Of a DNA stretch of 64,000 bases, positions 1 through 7,335 are shown piece by piece. The stretch's first letter is position 1. Each line of letters opens with the position of its first letter. The notes beneath the pieces are model-generated. The model was not told where the DNA came from, made no database searches, and was given only the letters and a program-made list of their open reading frames with translations. This DNA comes from DYJE01 sp041660385 (GTDB lineage: Bacteria > Desulfobacterota > Desulfobacteria > Desulfobacterales > Desulfolunaceae), in the NCBI GenBank assembly GCA_041660385.1, contig JBAZWJ010000001.1, forward strand, positions 124,001 through 188,000, given 5' to 3'. The translations under genes and the position numbers were made by a program.

Positions 1-138
1 AAAGTCTAAAAAAGCCGTACTTTTTTTCATATCGTAGTTCCTTATAAGTGATGACTAATTTCAATACAATTTTATTTTATGTTACTTCAAAAGATTCTTT
101 TGTGTCTTGATGCATCCTCGAATCATTTAAAAATTTTC

Positions 139-192
139 TTGACCGCTCCTGAACCATGTTTTATATATCAAGAAATCTTGATATATTGATAT
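139..192 (+). promoter_or_regulatory. sahR-ahcY promoter with SahR-type operator
   Basis: A sigma70-like promoter is visible: TTGACC at 139-144, a 17 bp spacer, and TATATA at 162-167. Overlapping the -10 box is a perfect inverted repeat at 163-186, with 11 bp arms (ATATATCAAGA and its complement TCTTGATATAT) around a 2 bp centre. A further ATATTGATAT half-like sequence follows at 183-192. The position over the -10 box and start region fits repression, and the sequence resembles the TATCAA/TTGATA palindromes known for the SahR regulator. Autoregulation of the sahR-ahcY operon is inferred. A GGAG ribosome site at 195-198 precedes the ATG at 203. Confidence 0.75.
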
Positions 193-202
193 TTGGAGTT
201 TC

Positions 203-1120
203 ATGAACAGTCTGACCTATTTCAAAGCCCTTTCTGACAGCACACGCATCAGGATATACAACGTTCTTCTCGATCACGAATTATCTGTGAATGAGCTGGT
301 GACTCTTCTTGATATGGGGCAGTCACGGGTGTCTCACCATGTGAAGATTCTTGCGGATGCGGGGCTGCTGACGTGCAGGCGCAGCGGCGTCTGGTCGTTC
401 TATTCAGCGGAAAAGGGTCAGGCCATCGCCGGATTCAGCGAGGCTGTTCGGAGCCTGTTCAAGGAAGAATCGTCACTTGGGGATGATCTGAAAACGGCGG
501 TGAAGATCATCGGTGAGCGAAGCGTCACCACGCGGCAGTTCTTTAACACCATCGCGCCCCAGTGGGATTCGCTGAAAAAAGAAATCCTAGGCTCGTTCGA
601 CATCAATCAGGCCATATCGGGAAATCTTGAAGGTTTCAACGTAGCGGCGGATCTGGGATGTGGAACAGGGGAACTGATGAGCTACCTTAAAAACAAGGCT
701 GGACGTGTCATCGGCGTGGACAGCTCTCAGAAGATGCTTGAAGAGGCTCGGAAAAGGTTTTCCAGGCAAAGCGGTTATGTGGATTTGAGGCTGGGTGAAC
801 TGGAACATCTGCCCATGAAAGACGGAGAGGCCGATCTGGCGGTGATCTCGCTGGCACTTCATCATCTGTCCGAACCCCAGTTTGCCGTCAAGGAAGCATC
901 ACGGGTTCTGACCAAGGGCGGAACGCTGATTGTTGCAGAACTGGAGCAGCATGCTAATGAAACTCTGAGAAAAAATTACGGCGACCGTTGGCTGGGGCTT
1001 TCAAAGGAGGATGTGTCGGACTGGCTTGTCCAATGCGGATTTAAACTGGGTACTGTCACATCCCACAACCTTCATAAGTCCCTTGTTTTACATATATACA
1101 CATCAAAAAATAATTCATAA
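203..1120 (+). CDS. sahR: ArsR-family regulator fused to SAM-dependent methyltransferase (SahR-like)
   Basis: Residues 1-85 form an ArsR-type winged helix, with the recognition-helix stretch SRVSHHVKIL at 41-50. Residues about 115-275 form a class I methyltransferase fold with motif I DLGCGTGE at 150-157. This fusion next to adenosylhomocysteinase is the arrangement described for SahR, the repressor of the SAM/SAH recycling cycle in Proteobacteria, where the methyltransferase-like domain senses S-adenosylhomocysteine. No metal-site cysteine pair of the arsenic type is evident. The gene is followed by ahcY after 27 bp, so they are probably co-transcribed. Whether the C-terminal domain still methylates anything cannot be told from sequence; an ArsM-like role is less likely given the neighbour. 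Confidence 0.85.
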   Translation: MNSLTYFKALSDSTRIRIYNVLLDHELSVNELVTLLDMGQSRVSHHVKILADAGLLTCRRSGVWSFYSAEKGQAIAGFSEAVRSLFKEESSLGDDLKTAVKIIGERSVTTRQFFNTIAPQWDSLKKEILGSFDINQAISGNLEGFNVAADLGCGTGELMSYLKNKAGRVIGVDSSQKMLEEARKRFSRQSGYVDLRLGELEHLPMKDGEADLAVISLALHHLSEPQFAVKEASRVLTKGGTLIVAELEQHANETLRKNYGDRWLGLSKEDVSDWLVQCGFKLGTVTSHNLHKSLVLHIYTSKNNS

Positions 1121-1147
1121 CACGTATTTAACATCAAGGAGAAAAAC

Positions 1148-2572
1148 ATGACCGTTCAAGAACTCGATCTAACACTTTCATACAAAGTGGCCGACATGAG
1201 CCAGGCTGATTTCGGCATCAAAGACATGCAACTTTCTGAAAATGAAATGCCGGGCCTGATGTCCTGCCGCGCAAAATATGGCAAGGACAAACCCCTTAAA
1301 GGACTGAAAGTCACGGGCAGTCTTCACATGACCATCCAGACCGCCATGCTTATCGAAACCCTTTACGAACTGGGTGCAGACATCCGCTGGGCTTCCTGCA
1401 ACATCTTCTCCACCCAGGACCATGCCGCAGCCGCCATCGCCGCCAACAAAACAGCCGCTGTTTATGCCTGGAAAGGTGAATCTCTGGAAGAATACTGGTG
1501 GTGTACGGAAATGGCGCTCACATGGCCTGACGGAAGTGGTCCTGATCTGATCGTGGACGATGGCGGCGATGCCACCATGCTGATTCACGAAGGCGTGAAA
1601 GCTGAAAAAGATCCGTCTATTCTCAATCGTACTCCGGGCAACGAAGAAGAGGGCTGCTTCCTTGACCGCTTGAAAATGAGCTACAAGAACGATCCCCAGA
1701 AATGGACGAAGATCGCCGCCAAGATCAAGGGCGTTTCCGAAGAAACCACAACGGGTGTGGCCCGGCTTTACCAGCTCCAGAAAGCGGGTCAGCTCCTTTT
1801 CCCGGCCATCAATGTGAACGATTCGGTGACCAAATCCAAATTTGACAACCTCTACGGCTGCCAGGAATCTCTGGCTGACGGTATCAAACGCGCCACAGAT
1901 GTGATGATCGCCGGAAAAGTGGTGGTAATCGCGGGTTATGGCGATGTGGGTAAAGGCTGCGCAGCTTCCATGCGCGGTTTCGGCGCCCGTGTTCTGGTCA
2001 CGGAAATCGACCCGATCTGCGCTCTTCAGGCGTCCATGTCCGGTTATCAGGTTGTGACTATGGAAGAAGCGGCTCCCATGGGCGATATTTTTGTTACGGC
2101 AACGGGCAATTACAAGGTGATCACGCCTGCCCACATGGAAGCGATGAAAGACGAGGCCATCGTCTGCAATATCGGTCACTTCGACAATGAAATCGATATG
2201 GCTTACCTTGAAAAAACACCGGAATGCAAAAAACTCAACATCAAACCCCAGGTGGATAAATGGACGCTGAAATCAGGCCGTTCCATCATTATCCTGGCTG
2301 AAGGCCGCCTTGTAAACCTGGGTTGCGCCACCGGCCACCCCAGCTTCGTGATGAGCAACAGCTTCACCAACCAGACATTGGCCCAGATCCGTCTGGCCAC
2401 TGAAAAACACGACAAACAAGTTTACACCCTGTCCAAAAAACTCGACGAAGAAGTGGCACGCCTCCATCTTGGACGTCTTGGCGTGAAACTCACCACGCTG
2501 ACCCAGGAACAGGCCGATTACCTGGGCGTCAGTGTTGACGGGCCTTATAAGGCGGATCTTTACAGGTATTAA
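1148..2572 (+). CDS. ahcY: Adenosylhomocysteinase
   Basis: Catalyses reversible hydrolysis of S-adenosylhomocysteine to adenosine and homocysteine, removing the product that inhibits methyltransferases. The 474-residue protein has the substrate-domain signature ASCNIFSTQDHAAAAI at 82-97 and the NAD-binding loop GYGDVGKG at 263-270. It ends in the family-typical PYKADLYRY tail, which closes the neighbouring subunit's NAD site. It belongs to the long form, with an insertion around residues 150-195. An AAGGAG ribosome site lies at 1136-1141. It sits directly behind the SahR-like regulator, matching SAH-responsive control. The assignment is essentially certain. Confidence 0.97.
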   Translation: MTVQELDLTLSYKVADMSQADFGIKDMQLSENEMPGLMSCRAKYGKDKPLKGLKVTGSLHMTIQTAMLIETLYELGADIRWASCNIFSTQDHAAAAIAANKTAAVYAWKGESLEEYWWCTEMALTWPDGSGPDLIVDDGGDATMLIHEGVKAEKDPSILNRTPGNEEEGCFLDRLKMSYKNDPQKWTKIAAKIKGVSEETTTGVARLYQLQKAGQLLFPAINVNDSVTKSKFDNLYGCQESLADGIKRATDVMIAGKVVVIAGYGDVGKGCAASMRGFGARVLVTEIDPICALQASMSGYQVVTMEEAAPMGDIFVTATGNYKVITPAHMEAMKDEAIVCNIGHFDNEIDMAYLEKTPECKKLNIKPQVDKWTLKSGRSIIILAEGRLVNLGCATGHPSFVMSNSFTNQTLAQIRLATEKHDKQVYTLSKKLDEEVARLHLGRLGVKLTTLTQEQADYLGVSVDGPYKADLYRY

Positions 2573-2586
2573 TATAGTGTGTTTGT

Positions 2587-2613
2587 CCATAAACGTCCGC
2601 TGGGCGTTTATGG
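2587..2613 (+). terminator. Stem-loop after ahcY
   Basis: CCATAAACG (2587-2595) pairs perfectly with CGTTTATGG (2605-2613) around a 9-base loop, starting 14 bp after the ahcY stop. There is no T-run behind it, so it is either a factor-dependent 3' end or part of the repeat that follows. Termination is an inference from position. Confidence 0.4.
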
Positions 2614-2626
2614 AAATTGATCTTGT

Positions 2627-2685
2627 GCCTCCGGCAGCCCTGCCGGGGGCCAAACTTTTGAAAAGTTTGACAAACGGGTTTTTTC
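2627..2685. repeat. Dispersed palindromic repeat, copy 1
   Basis: Bases 2637-2679 are an exact 43 bp reverse complement of 60662-60704, and similarity extends a few bases on each side. The core is CAAACTTTT-G-AAAAGTTTG, a 9-1-9 palindrome, bordered by GCCCTGCCGGGGGC. A related but diverged element lies near 23690-23735. Such short GC-flanked palindromes scattered between genes behave like REP/MITE elements; no transposase is nearby. Confidence 0.8.
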
Positions 2686-2799
2686 TTATCTATACTTCTA
2701 ACCAGTTTTTTCCGGCGGGATTTGTTCGAACATTGCCCCGCCAATTCCAGCTCAACCGCCATTTTAAATGATAGTCTCTATAAAACAAAAGGTGGCTCA

Positions 2800-3141
2800 A
2801 TGCCTGAAAAAAATTCTTCTGTTGCCCATCCACTCATTGGAACTTGGATTACCGACAATGAAGATTCTGATGCAGCATTCTCCATTACGTTCGAGGATGG
2901 GGCATTTAAGGTTCATGGATTTTGCAGATCAGACGGTGAGGAGTTTGAAATCAGTAACTTGGAATGGAATGGTGAGTGGCTGAGGTTTACTGCAAAAATG
3001 TTATCTACTGATACAATATCCAAGAATGCCTTCCGAATTCGTCCTGATGGTAGGGCAAATTTGGAACTCACTATCTTTGAGGTCTGGAAAAAAAAGGCGA
3101 TTAATATTAATGAACCTCCACAAACATGGAAAAACTTCTGA
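2800..3141 (+). CDS. Hypothetical protein, 113 aa
   Basis: The family was not recognised. The start at 2800 is chosen because GGTGG lies a few bases upstream, and because the longer reading frame (from 2722) would run through repeat-like sequence. The protein is soluble, with no signal peptide or membrane segment. Alternating hydrophobic/charged strands (for example GTWITDNEDSDAAFSITFED) suggest a small beta-rich fold, perhaps lipocalin-like. It stands alone between repeat-rich spacers, so the context gives no function. Confidence 0.55.
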   Translation: MPEKNSSVAHPLIGTWITDNEDSDAAFSITFEDGAFKVHGFCRSDGEEFEISNLEWNGEWLRFTAKMLSTDTISKNAFRIRPDGRANLELTIFEVWKKKAININEPPQTWKNF

Positions 3142-3438
3142 GGCACAACAAGAGATCTTCAGAGCTTAACAATCAAATCTACTCCAACGAAATTGAACGA
3201 GGGGCTGTTGCGCGATGCGATTAGACGTGGAGCATATTAAGTCAACAGCATTATCAGGCGGGTTGGTTCAAATTATTGCAAGTCGCCTGTGAGGCCTGCA
3301 CTCCCGTGCATCATCTTGGTCGGACTGGAGTCAGCCCCGTCTATCTAACCGCCATTTTGAAATGGCATGGATCAGATAGCCAGATAAATAGCCATATATT
3401 TATATTGAAATAAATTCTTTTCCGCCCTATCATGAAAC
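3142..3438. other. Gene-free spacer with repeat fragments
   Basis: No coding sequence is seen. The segment CGAGGGGCTGTTGCGCGAT near 3199 resembles CGAGGGACTGTTGCGCGAC at about 59388. CCGCCATTTT near 3350 recurs near 2757 and 59422. These look like pieces of the same intergenic repeat family that fills the spacers at 2.6 kb and 59.1-59.5 kb. Confidence 0.5.
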
Positions 3439-3729
3439 ATGAATAAACGATCTGATTTTGAGTGGGATTGCAATAAAGACGAGGCGAACCAGGAAAAACA
3501 TGGTGTTTCTTTTGCTTTGGCTCAACTTGCTTTTATAGATCCTAATCGTGTTATCCTTGAGGATCTCGACCACAGTGATGATGAGAATCGATTACTGCCT
3601 TGGTAAGACTCTGATGGAATAATGACGGTTCGATTTACCTACAGAAATAATAAAATCAGAATTATTGGTGCCGGATACTGGCGGAAAGGAAAAAAGATAT
3701 ATGAAAGCGAAAATAAAATATTCGGATGA
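3439..3729 (+). pseudogene. brnT: BrnT-type toxin gene interrupted by an in-frame stop
   Basis: The start MNKRSDFEWD...NQEKHGVSF followed by FIDPNRV...HSDDENR is the signature of the BrnT ribonuclease toxin (FEWD..KA..N..KHGVSF, then HS..E.R). An in-frame TAA at 3604-3606 stops it after 55 codons. The same frame then resumes with DGIMTVRFTYRNNKIRIIGAGYW, the expected BrnT C-terminal strand region, up to a TGA at 3727. In another frame the bases around 3595-3614 read CLGKT, close to the conserved IGxT of the family. The lesion may therefore be two compensating frameshifts rather than one nonsense change. The antitoxin gene downstream is intact. Confidence 0.75.
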
Positions 3730-3928
3730 GCCCATGGGTAAGGTTAAGGTTATCACAGATTTTTTGCCTTCACCCGAAAAGCTGGCCTTAAAAGATGAAA
3801 CCGTCAAAATCACAATATCATTGAGCAAAACGAGTGTTGACTTCTTTAAAAAAGAGGCTAAAAAATATAACACTCAATATCAAAAAATGATCCGAAGACT
3901 TCTGGATGAATATACTGTTCATCAGTAG
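3701..3928 (+). CDS. brnA: BrnA/CopG-like antitoxin
   Basis: This 75-residue protein overlaps the end of brnT by 29 bp, the usual toxin-first BrnT-BrnA order. Its C-terminal half, KITISLSKTSVDFFKKEAKKY...MIRRLLDEY, fits the ribbon-helix-helix DNA-binding fold of BrnA antitoxins, which neutralise BrnT and repress the operon. The start at ATG 3701 is preceded by a purine-rich GGAAAGGAAAAAAG stretch. With the toxin frame broken, the antitoxin may be an orphan; it could still repress or protect in trans. The family call rests on motif pattern and gene order. Confidence 0.75.
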   Translation: MKAKIKYSDEPMGKVKVITDFLPSPEKLALKDETVKITISLSKTSVDFFKKEAKKYNTQYQKMIRRLLDEYTVHQ

Positions 3929-3987
3929 ACGCAATTCCATAACCACTTATTGCACTGAATTTTGGGAATCATATTATAAGAAGACCA

Positions 3988-4740
3988 ATGAAACTGATAA
4001 GAACATCCATCCTCGCGGTCTCATTAATCATAATCACCGCAACTTCATCATCCGCATCAGACGCGGAAAAAATCGTGAAAGACGCTTTTGATTACTGGCG
4101 GGGGACGGCTTCGGTTTCAACAACGGAGATGGTCATTCATCGTCCGGCATGGGAAAGGCGGATGATCATTGATGCCTGGACTCAGGGAGAAAGGGATTCC
4201 CTTTTCGTGATCACGTCTCCTGCGAAAGACAAGGGAAATGGCACTTTGAAGCTCGGCGAAGACATGTGGATGTACAATCCCAAGGTGAACCGGGTGATCA
4301 AACTGCCTCCGTCGATGATGAGCCAGTCCTGGCAGGGTTCGGACTTTTCCAATAACGATCTGGCCAAATCGGACAGTCTGATCCGCGACTTCACCCACTC
4401 CCTCACCGGAGAAGAAAAACACGAAGGCAAACGTGTTTACCTGATCACGTCCCTGCCCAAGCCCGACGCGCCTGTGATCTGGGGCATGATCCGTTTGAAA
4501 ATCAGGGAAGACCGGATTCTTCTTGAAGAGACGTTTTACGATGAAAACAAGGAACCGGTGAAAACCATGACCGCCTGGGATATCCGAATGGTGGGTGGCC
4601 GTCTTTTTCCCATGCAGTGGAAAATGCGAAAATCGGACAACGAAAAGGAATACACCCTGATGGTTTATAATAAGTTGGCGTTCAAAGACAAACTTGCACC
4701 GGGGGTGCTGTCATTTAACAATCTGAAAAATCCAAAATAA
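3988..4740 (+). CDS. LolA-like outer-membrane lipoprotein-sorting protein
   Basis: A signal peptide is clear: MKLIRTSILAVSLIIITATSSSA with cleavage probably after SSA near residue 23. The mature 225 residues match the periplasmic LolA-like family often annotated as outer membrane lipoprotein-sorting protein. Features include MVIHRPAWERRMIIDAWTQG, a GNGTLKLGEDMWMYNPKVNRVIKLP segment and SQSWQGSDFSNNDL. Family members form an open beta-barrel that holds acyl chains and often partner LolCE-type or RND exporters. No such transporter is next to it here, so its partner is unknown. It converges on aroK. Confidence 0.8.
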   Translation: MKLIRTSILAVSLIIITATSSSASDAEKIVKDAFDYWRGTASVSTTEMVIHRPAWERRMIIDAWTQGERDSLFVITSPAKDKGNGTLKLGEDMWMYNPKVNRVIKLPPSMMSQSWQGSDFSNNDLAKSDSLIRDFTHSLTGEEKHEGKRVYLITSLPKPDAPVIWGMIRLKIREDRILLEETFYDENKEPVKTMTAWDIRMVGGRLFPMQWKMRKSDNEKEYTLMVYNKLAFKDKLAPGVLSFNNLKNPK

Positions 4741-4758
4741 AAAACCCATAACTGAACA

Positions 4759-5262
4759 TTAAAGATGGCGTAAAACCCTGGCCGCCGTGGTATGGGGAGC
4801 GTCGCCCCGGGGGCAGTCCACAACCAGATCGGCGTATCTGAGGTATAAAATATCCCGTTCTTCGAGGAGGGACTGGAAATTCTGTCCCGGTTTTCTGACA
4901 ACACCCCGTTTTTCTGGGTCTTCAAGGCGGCTTAAAAGCAGATCAAGTTCGGCCCGGAGATAGATGACACGGCCAAGGCTTTTTAAATGGACCATGGCCT
5001 GTTCTCCGTAAACCACGCTGCCACCTGTGGAAATCACGGTTTTTTCAGCGCGAATCGATAGGACGTGATCCTCTTCATGACGGCAGAAGCCATCAAGACC
5101 TTCTTCGGTGATGATCGTGTGGAGATCACGGCCATCCCGCTTCCTGATGTACTCGTCCGTGTCCATGAAAGAAAGGGAGAGGGTTTCCGCCAGAATTCGG
5201 CCCACCGTGCTTTTTCCCACGGCGGGCATTCCCACAAGAATGATGTTGGATTTTGTATTCAT
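4759..5262 (-). CDS. aroK: Shikimate kinase
   Basis: Phosphorylates shikimate with ATP in the chorismate pathway. The 167-residue length is typical. The P-loop GMPAVGKST lies at residues 11-19. The shikimate-contacting DTDEYI motif (Asp near 34), an Arg in the FCRHEE segment and the TGG loop near 78-80 are all present. The lid region EDPEKRGVV and the closing helix (LEERDILYLRYADL) follow the family pattern. The gene stands alone on the minus strand, convergent with the LolA-like gene 18 bp away. The kinase family is certain; shikimate is the likely substrate. Confidence 0.88.
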   Translation of the reverse strand: MNTKSNIILVGMPAVGKSTVGRILAETLSLSFMDTDEYIRKRDGRDLHTIITEEGLDGFCRHEEDHVLSIRAEKTVISTGGSVVYGEQAMVHLKSLGRVIYLRAELDLLLSRLEDPEKRGVVRKPGQNFQSLLEERDILYLRYADLVVDCPRGDAPHTTAARVLRHL

Positions 5263-5282
5263 GGATCAATCATAACACAGAA

Positions 5283-5783
5283 TTAAAACTTTTTAAGAGC
5301 CTTGTTCATCAGGGTTGTGGCGGCTGTTTTCTGAGCTGCTTCGGATAATCCCGGTACAAGCATGGTAATAATCAGATAATGGGGTCCCTTGAACGTATTC
5401 AGCTGAACCATGCCGTAACCCGGACTTGAAAAAAACGAACGGTCGCCGATTCCCGGTGCATCAACCACGGGTATTTTTCTCTTCTTAAGTTCTTCCATCA
5501 CCTTGGGTGCATTTTCACCCGGTGCCGCAACCTTTGAAAGAACACTGAAAACACCGCCTGCTCCCACCGTATACTGGCAGGGTGCTCCGGCAGCGGCATT
5601 TCCTGAGCCGGTCAACTTTCCATCGCTTACGTCCTGACCGATAACAGCCTTGATTTCTGCTTTGGTCAGAATGCTGCACGGGGCCATTGTCTTCGGATTC
5701 TGAGCCATGGCCAGGCCGGACAAGAGCAGTATGGCTGAAAAAACAATTACTAAAATACGGGTCATGTGGTTCATCTGTTTCAT
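5283..5783 (-). CDS. Secreted hypothetical protein, 166 aa
   Basis: The start at 5783 is chosen over an upstream ATG because AAGGAGG precedes it with good spacing. The N-terminus (MKQMNHMTRILVIVFSAILLLSGLAMA) is a clear signal peptide, so the mature protein is periplasmic. The mature part begins with CSILTKAEIKAVIGQDV, recalling DUF3558-like periplasmic proteins, with two cysteines (CSIL and PCQY) that could form a disulfide. The function is unknown. It lies upstream of aroK on the same strand with only 20 bp between, so they may share a transcript. Confidence 0.7.
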   Translation of the reverse strand: MKQMNHMTRILVIVFSAILLLSGLAMAQNPKTMAPCSILTKAEIKAVIGQDVSDGKLTGSGNAAAGAPCQYTVGAGGVFSVLSKVAAPGENAPKVMEELKKRKIPVVDAPGIGDRSFFSSPGYGMVQLNTFKGPHYLIITMLVPGLSEAAQKTAATTLMNKALKKF

Positions 5784-5975
5784 TTTATCCTCCTTGAAAT
5801 GGGGCGGGTTCAAACCCGATCCATTGAGATGTGTCATAAGGAAATATACGTATCGTAATGCCGGGAAAAAAGCCAGCCACCTTTCAAAAATAGCAACATC
5901 GTTCAATACAGACATGATTGTTCTGGTTTATTTTCATTCATGATGATTGAAAAACCCGACATGAAAGGAGACGAA

Positions 5976-6362
5976 ATGAAAACGATGACTGAATGTTTAT
6001 CCAAAGGCTTAACAACTTGCATTGACAAGGATATCGAGGCCCAGGAGCTTGCCTGGGTTCCCCATCCCACATTCAAAGGAGTTTCACTGAAACATCTTAT
6101 TAAAGGAACGGAAACAGGCGGGCTGCTGAGTTCACACATGGTTCGTCTTGAGCCCCATGCTGTTCTGGAAGAACATACCCACGAAAACCAGTGGGAACTT
6201 CATGAGGTCATTGAGGGTAAAGGGTGTTTTCTTCTTGATTCAAAAGAGGTAATCTATGTTCCGGGGAATATGGGAATCATCCCAAAAAGGACACGGCACA
6301 AGGTGGTTGCCGGAGAAAGCGGACTGGTTCTGATGGCGAAATTTTTTCCGGCGTTATTGTGA
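5976..6362 (+). CDS. Cupin-domain protein
   Basis: A single cupin barrel of 128 residues. The metal-ligand motif EEHTHENQWELHEVIEGKG supplies His67, His69 and His76, and His108 in KRTRHKV would be the second-motif histidine. The start at 5976 is favoured by GGAG at 5965-5968. The protein is cytosolic. It is followed after 24 bp by an AraC regulator whose own N-terminus is also a cupin-like sensor, so both may answer the same small molecule. The reaction or ligand cannot be told from sequence. Confidence 0.75.
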   Translation: MKTMTECLSKGLTTCIDKDIEAQELAWVPHPTFKGVSLKHLIKGTETGGLLSSHMVRLEPHAVLEEHTHENQWELHEVIEGKGCFLLDSKEVIYVPGNMGIIPKRTRHKVVAGESGLVLMAKFFPALL

Positions 6363-6386
6363 GTCAGGAGAGCAGGTTAAAGGGAC

Positions 6387-7223
6387 ATGAAGACACTTGC
6401 GGGGAAAAATTCGGTCCGTTTTTATAAAACCTCCGAATCCATGAACATCAGTGCGGTTCACGGTGAGAATGTCGCCCATGGCTTCCCTCGCCACGCCCAT
6501 GACGTTTACTGTATTGGCTATGTTCATCAGGGCTCCCGTATCATCAGGAAAAACGGCGTATCCACGGTGATACCTGAAGGCGACCTGTTCGTTCTTAACC
6601 CTGGAGAAGCCCATGAGTGCAACTCCTTGAATGGAGCCCACTCCTATTCGGTTATCTGCACCGGAACGGAGGTCATGGACACTCTGTCCAGCCAGATATC
6701 CGGCAAGGACTCTGCCACATCGTATTTCAGGGATTTGCCGATTCATGACAACTCCCTGAAAACCCTTTTCCTTCGGTTTTTTTCGGTTATGGAAGACTCC
6801 CTCTCGATCCTTGAAAGGGATGAAGCCCTGTTGGCTCTGCTTTCAACCCTTGTCCTGCGTCACAGCATCAATGGACCGGAACTGAAAAATACAGGTTTGC
6901 ATGACGATTCAATGATCCGGGTCCGGGAATTCATCACGGAGAATTACGCAAGGGATCTTTCCCTGAAACAATTGTCAGGGATCGCCTGCCTCAGTCCTTT
7001 TTATTTTCAGCGGATATTCCTTGAAACCACAGGTGTCTCACCCCATGACTATCTGGTTCAGCAAAGGATCAGGAAAGCAAAGGATTTTCTGGCTTCTGGC
7101 AGCAGCCTTGCCCAGGTGGCCCAGGACACAGGATTTGCCGATCAAAGCCACTTCACCCGGATATTCAAACGGTTGACCGGAATCACGCCGGGAGCCTTTT
7201 GCCGTTCCATCCGTCAATTCTGA
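6387..7223 (+). CDS. AraC-family transcriptional regulator
   Basis: This 278-residue protein has an N-terminal cupin-type AraC_binding domain (residues about 10-90; GFPRHAHDVYCIGYVHQG and PGEAHECNS hold the ligand-facing histidines). The C-terminal double helix-turn-helix (about 175-275) contains LSLKQLSGIACLSPFYFQRIF and the signature FADQSHFTRIFKRLTGITPGAF. The dimer should activate or repress nearby genes, plausibly the cupin gene upstream in the same transcript. The ligand is unknown. Confidence 0.88.
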   Translation: MKTLAGKNSVRFYKTSESMNISAVHGENVAHGFPRHAHDVYCIGYVHQGSRIIRKNGVSTVIPEGDLFVLNPGEAHECNSLNGAHSYSVICTGTEVMDTLSSQISGKDSATSYFRDLPIHDNSLKTLFLRFFSVMEDSLSILERDEALLALLSTLVLRHSINGPELKNTGLHDDSMIRVREFITENYARDLSLKQLSGIACLSPFYFQRIFLETTGVSPHDYLVQQRIRKAKDFLASGSSLAQVAQDTGFADQSHFTRIFKRLTGITPGAFCRSIRQF

Positions 7224-7335
7224 TCATCCAATTACAACACTTTATTATTTAATCGGCTTATGGACAGACAACCGATTCCGTTGTATTGAGAACAGGACAG
7301 GACGGCGAACTCCAAAAATCATTTACGATCAGGCC

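Noticed and set aside
1178..2179. 333-codon open frame antisense to ahcY
   Set aside because: It lies entirely inside the certain ahcY gene, is rich in His/Phe/Arg as expected of an antisense shadow, and has no ribosome site.
2800..3141. Hypothetical gene as part of the ahcY operon
   Set aside because: A stem-loop and a mobile-type repeat separate it from ahcY, and it has its own ribosome site.
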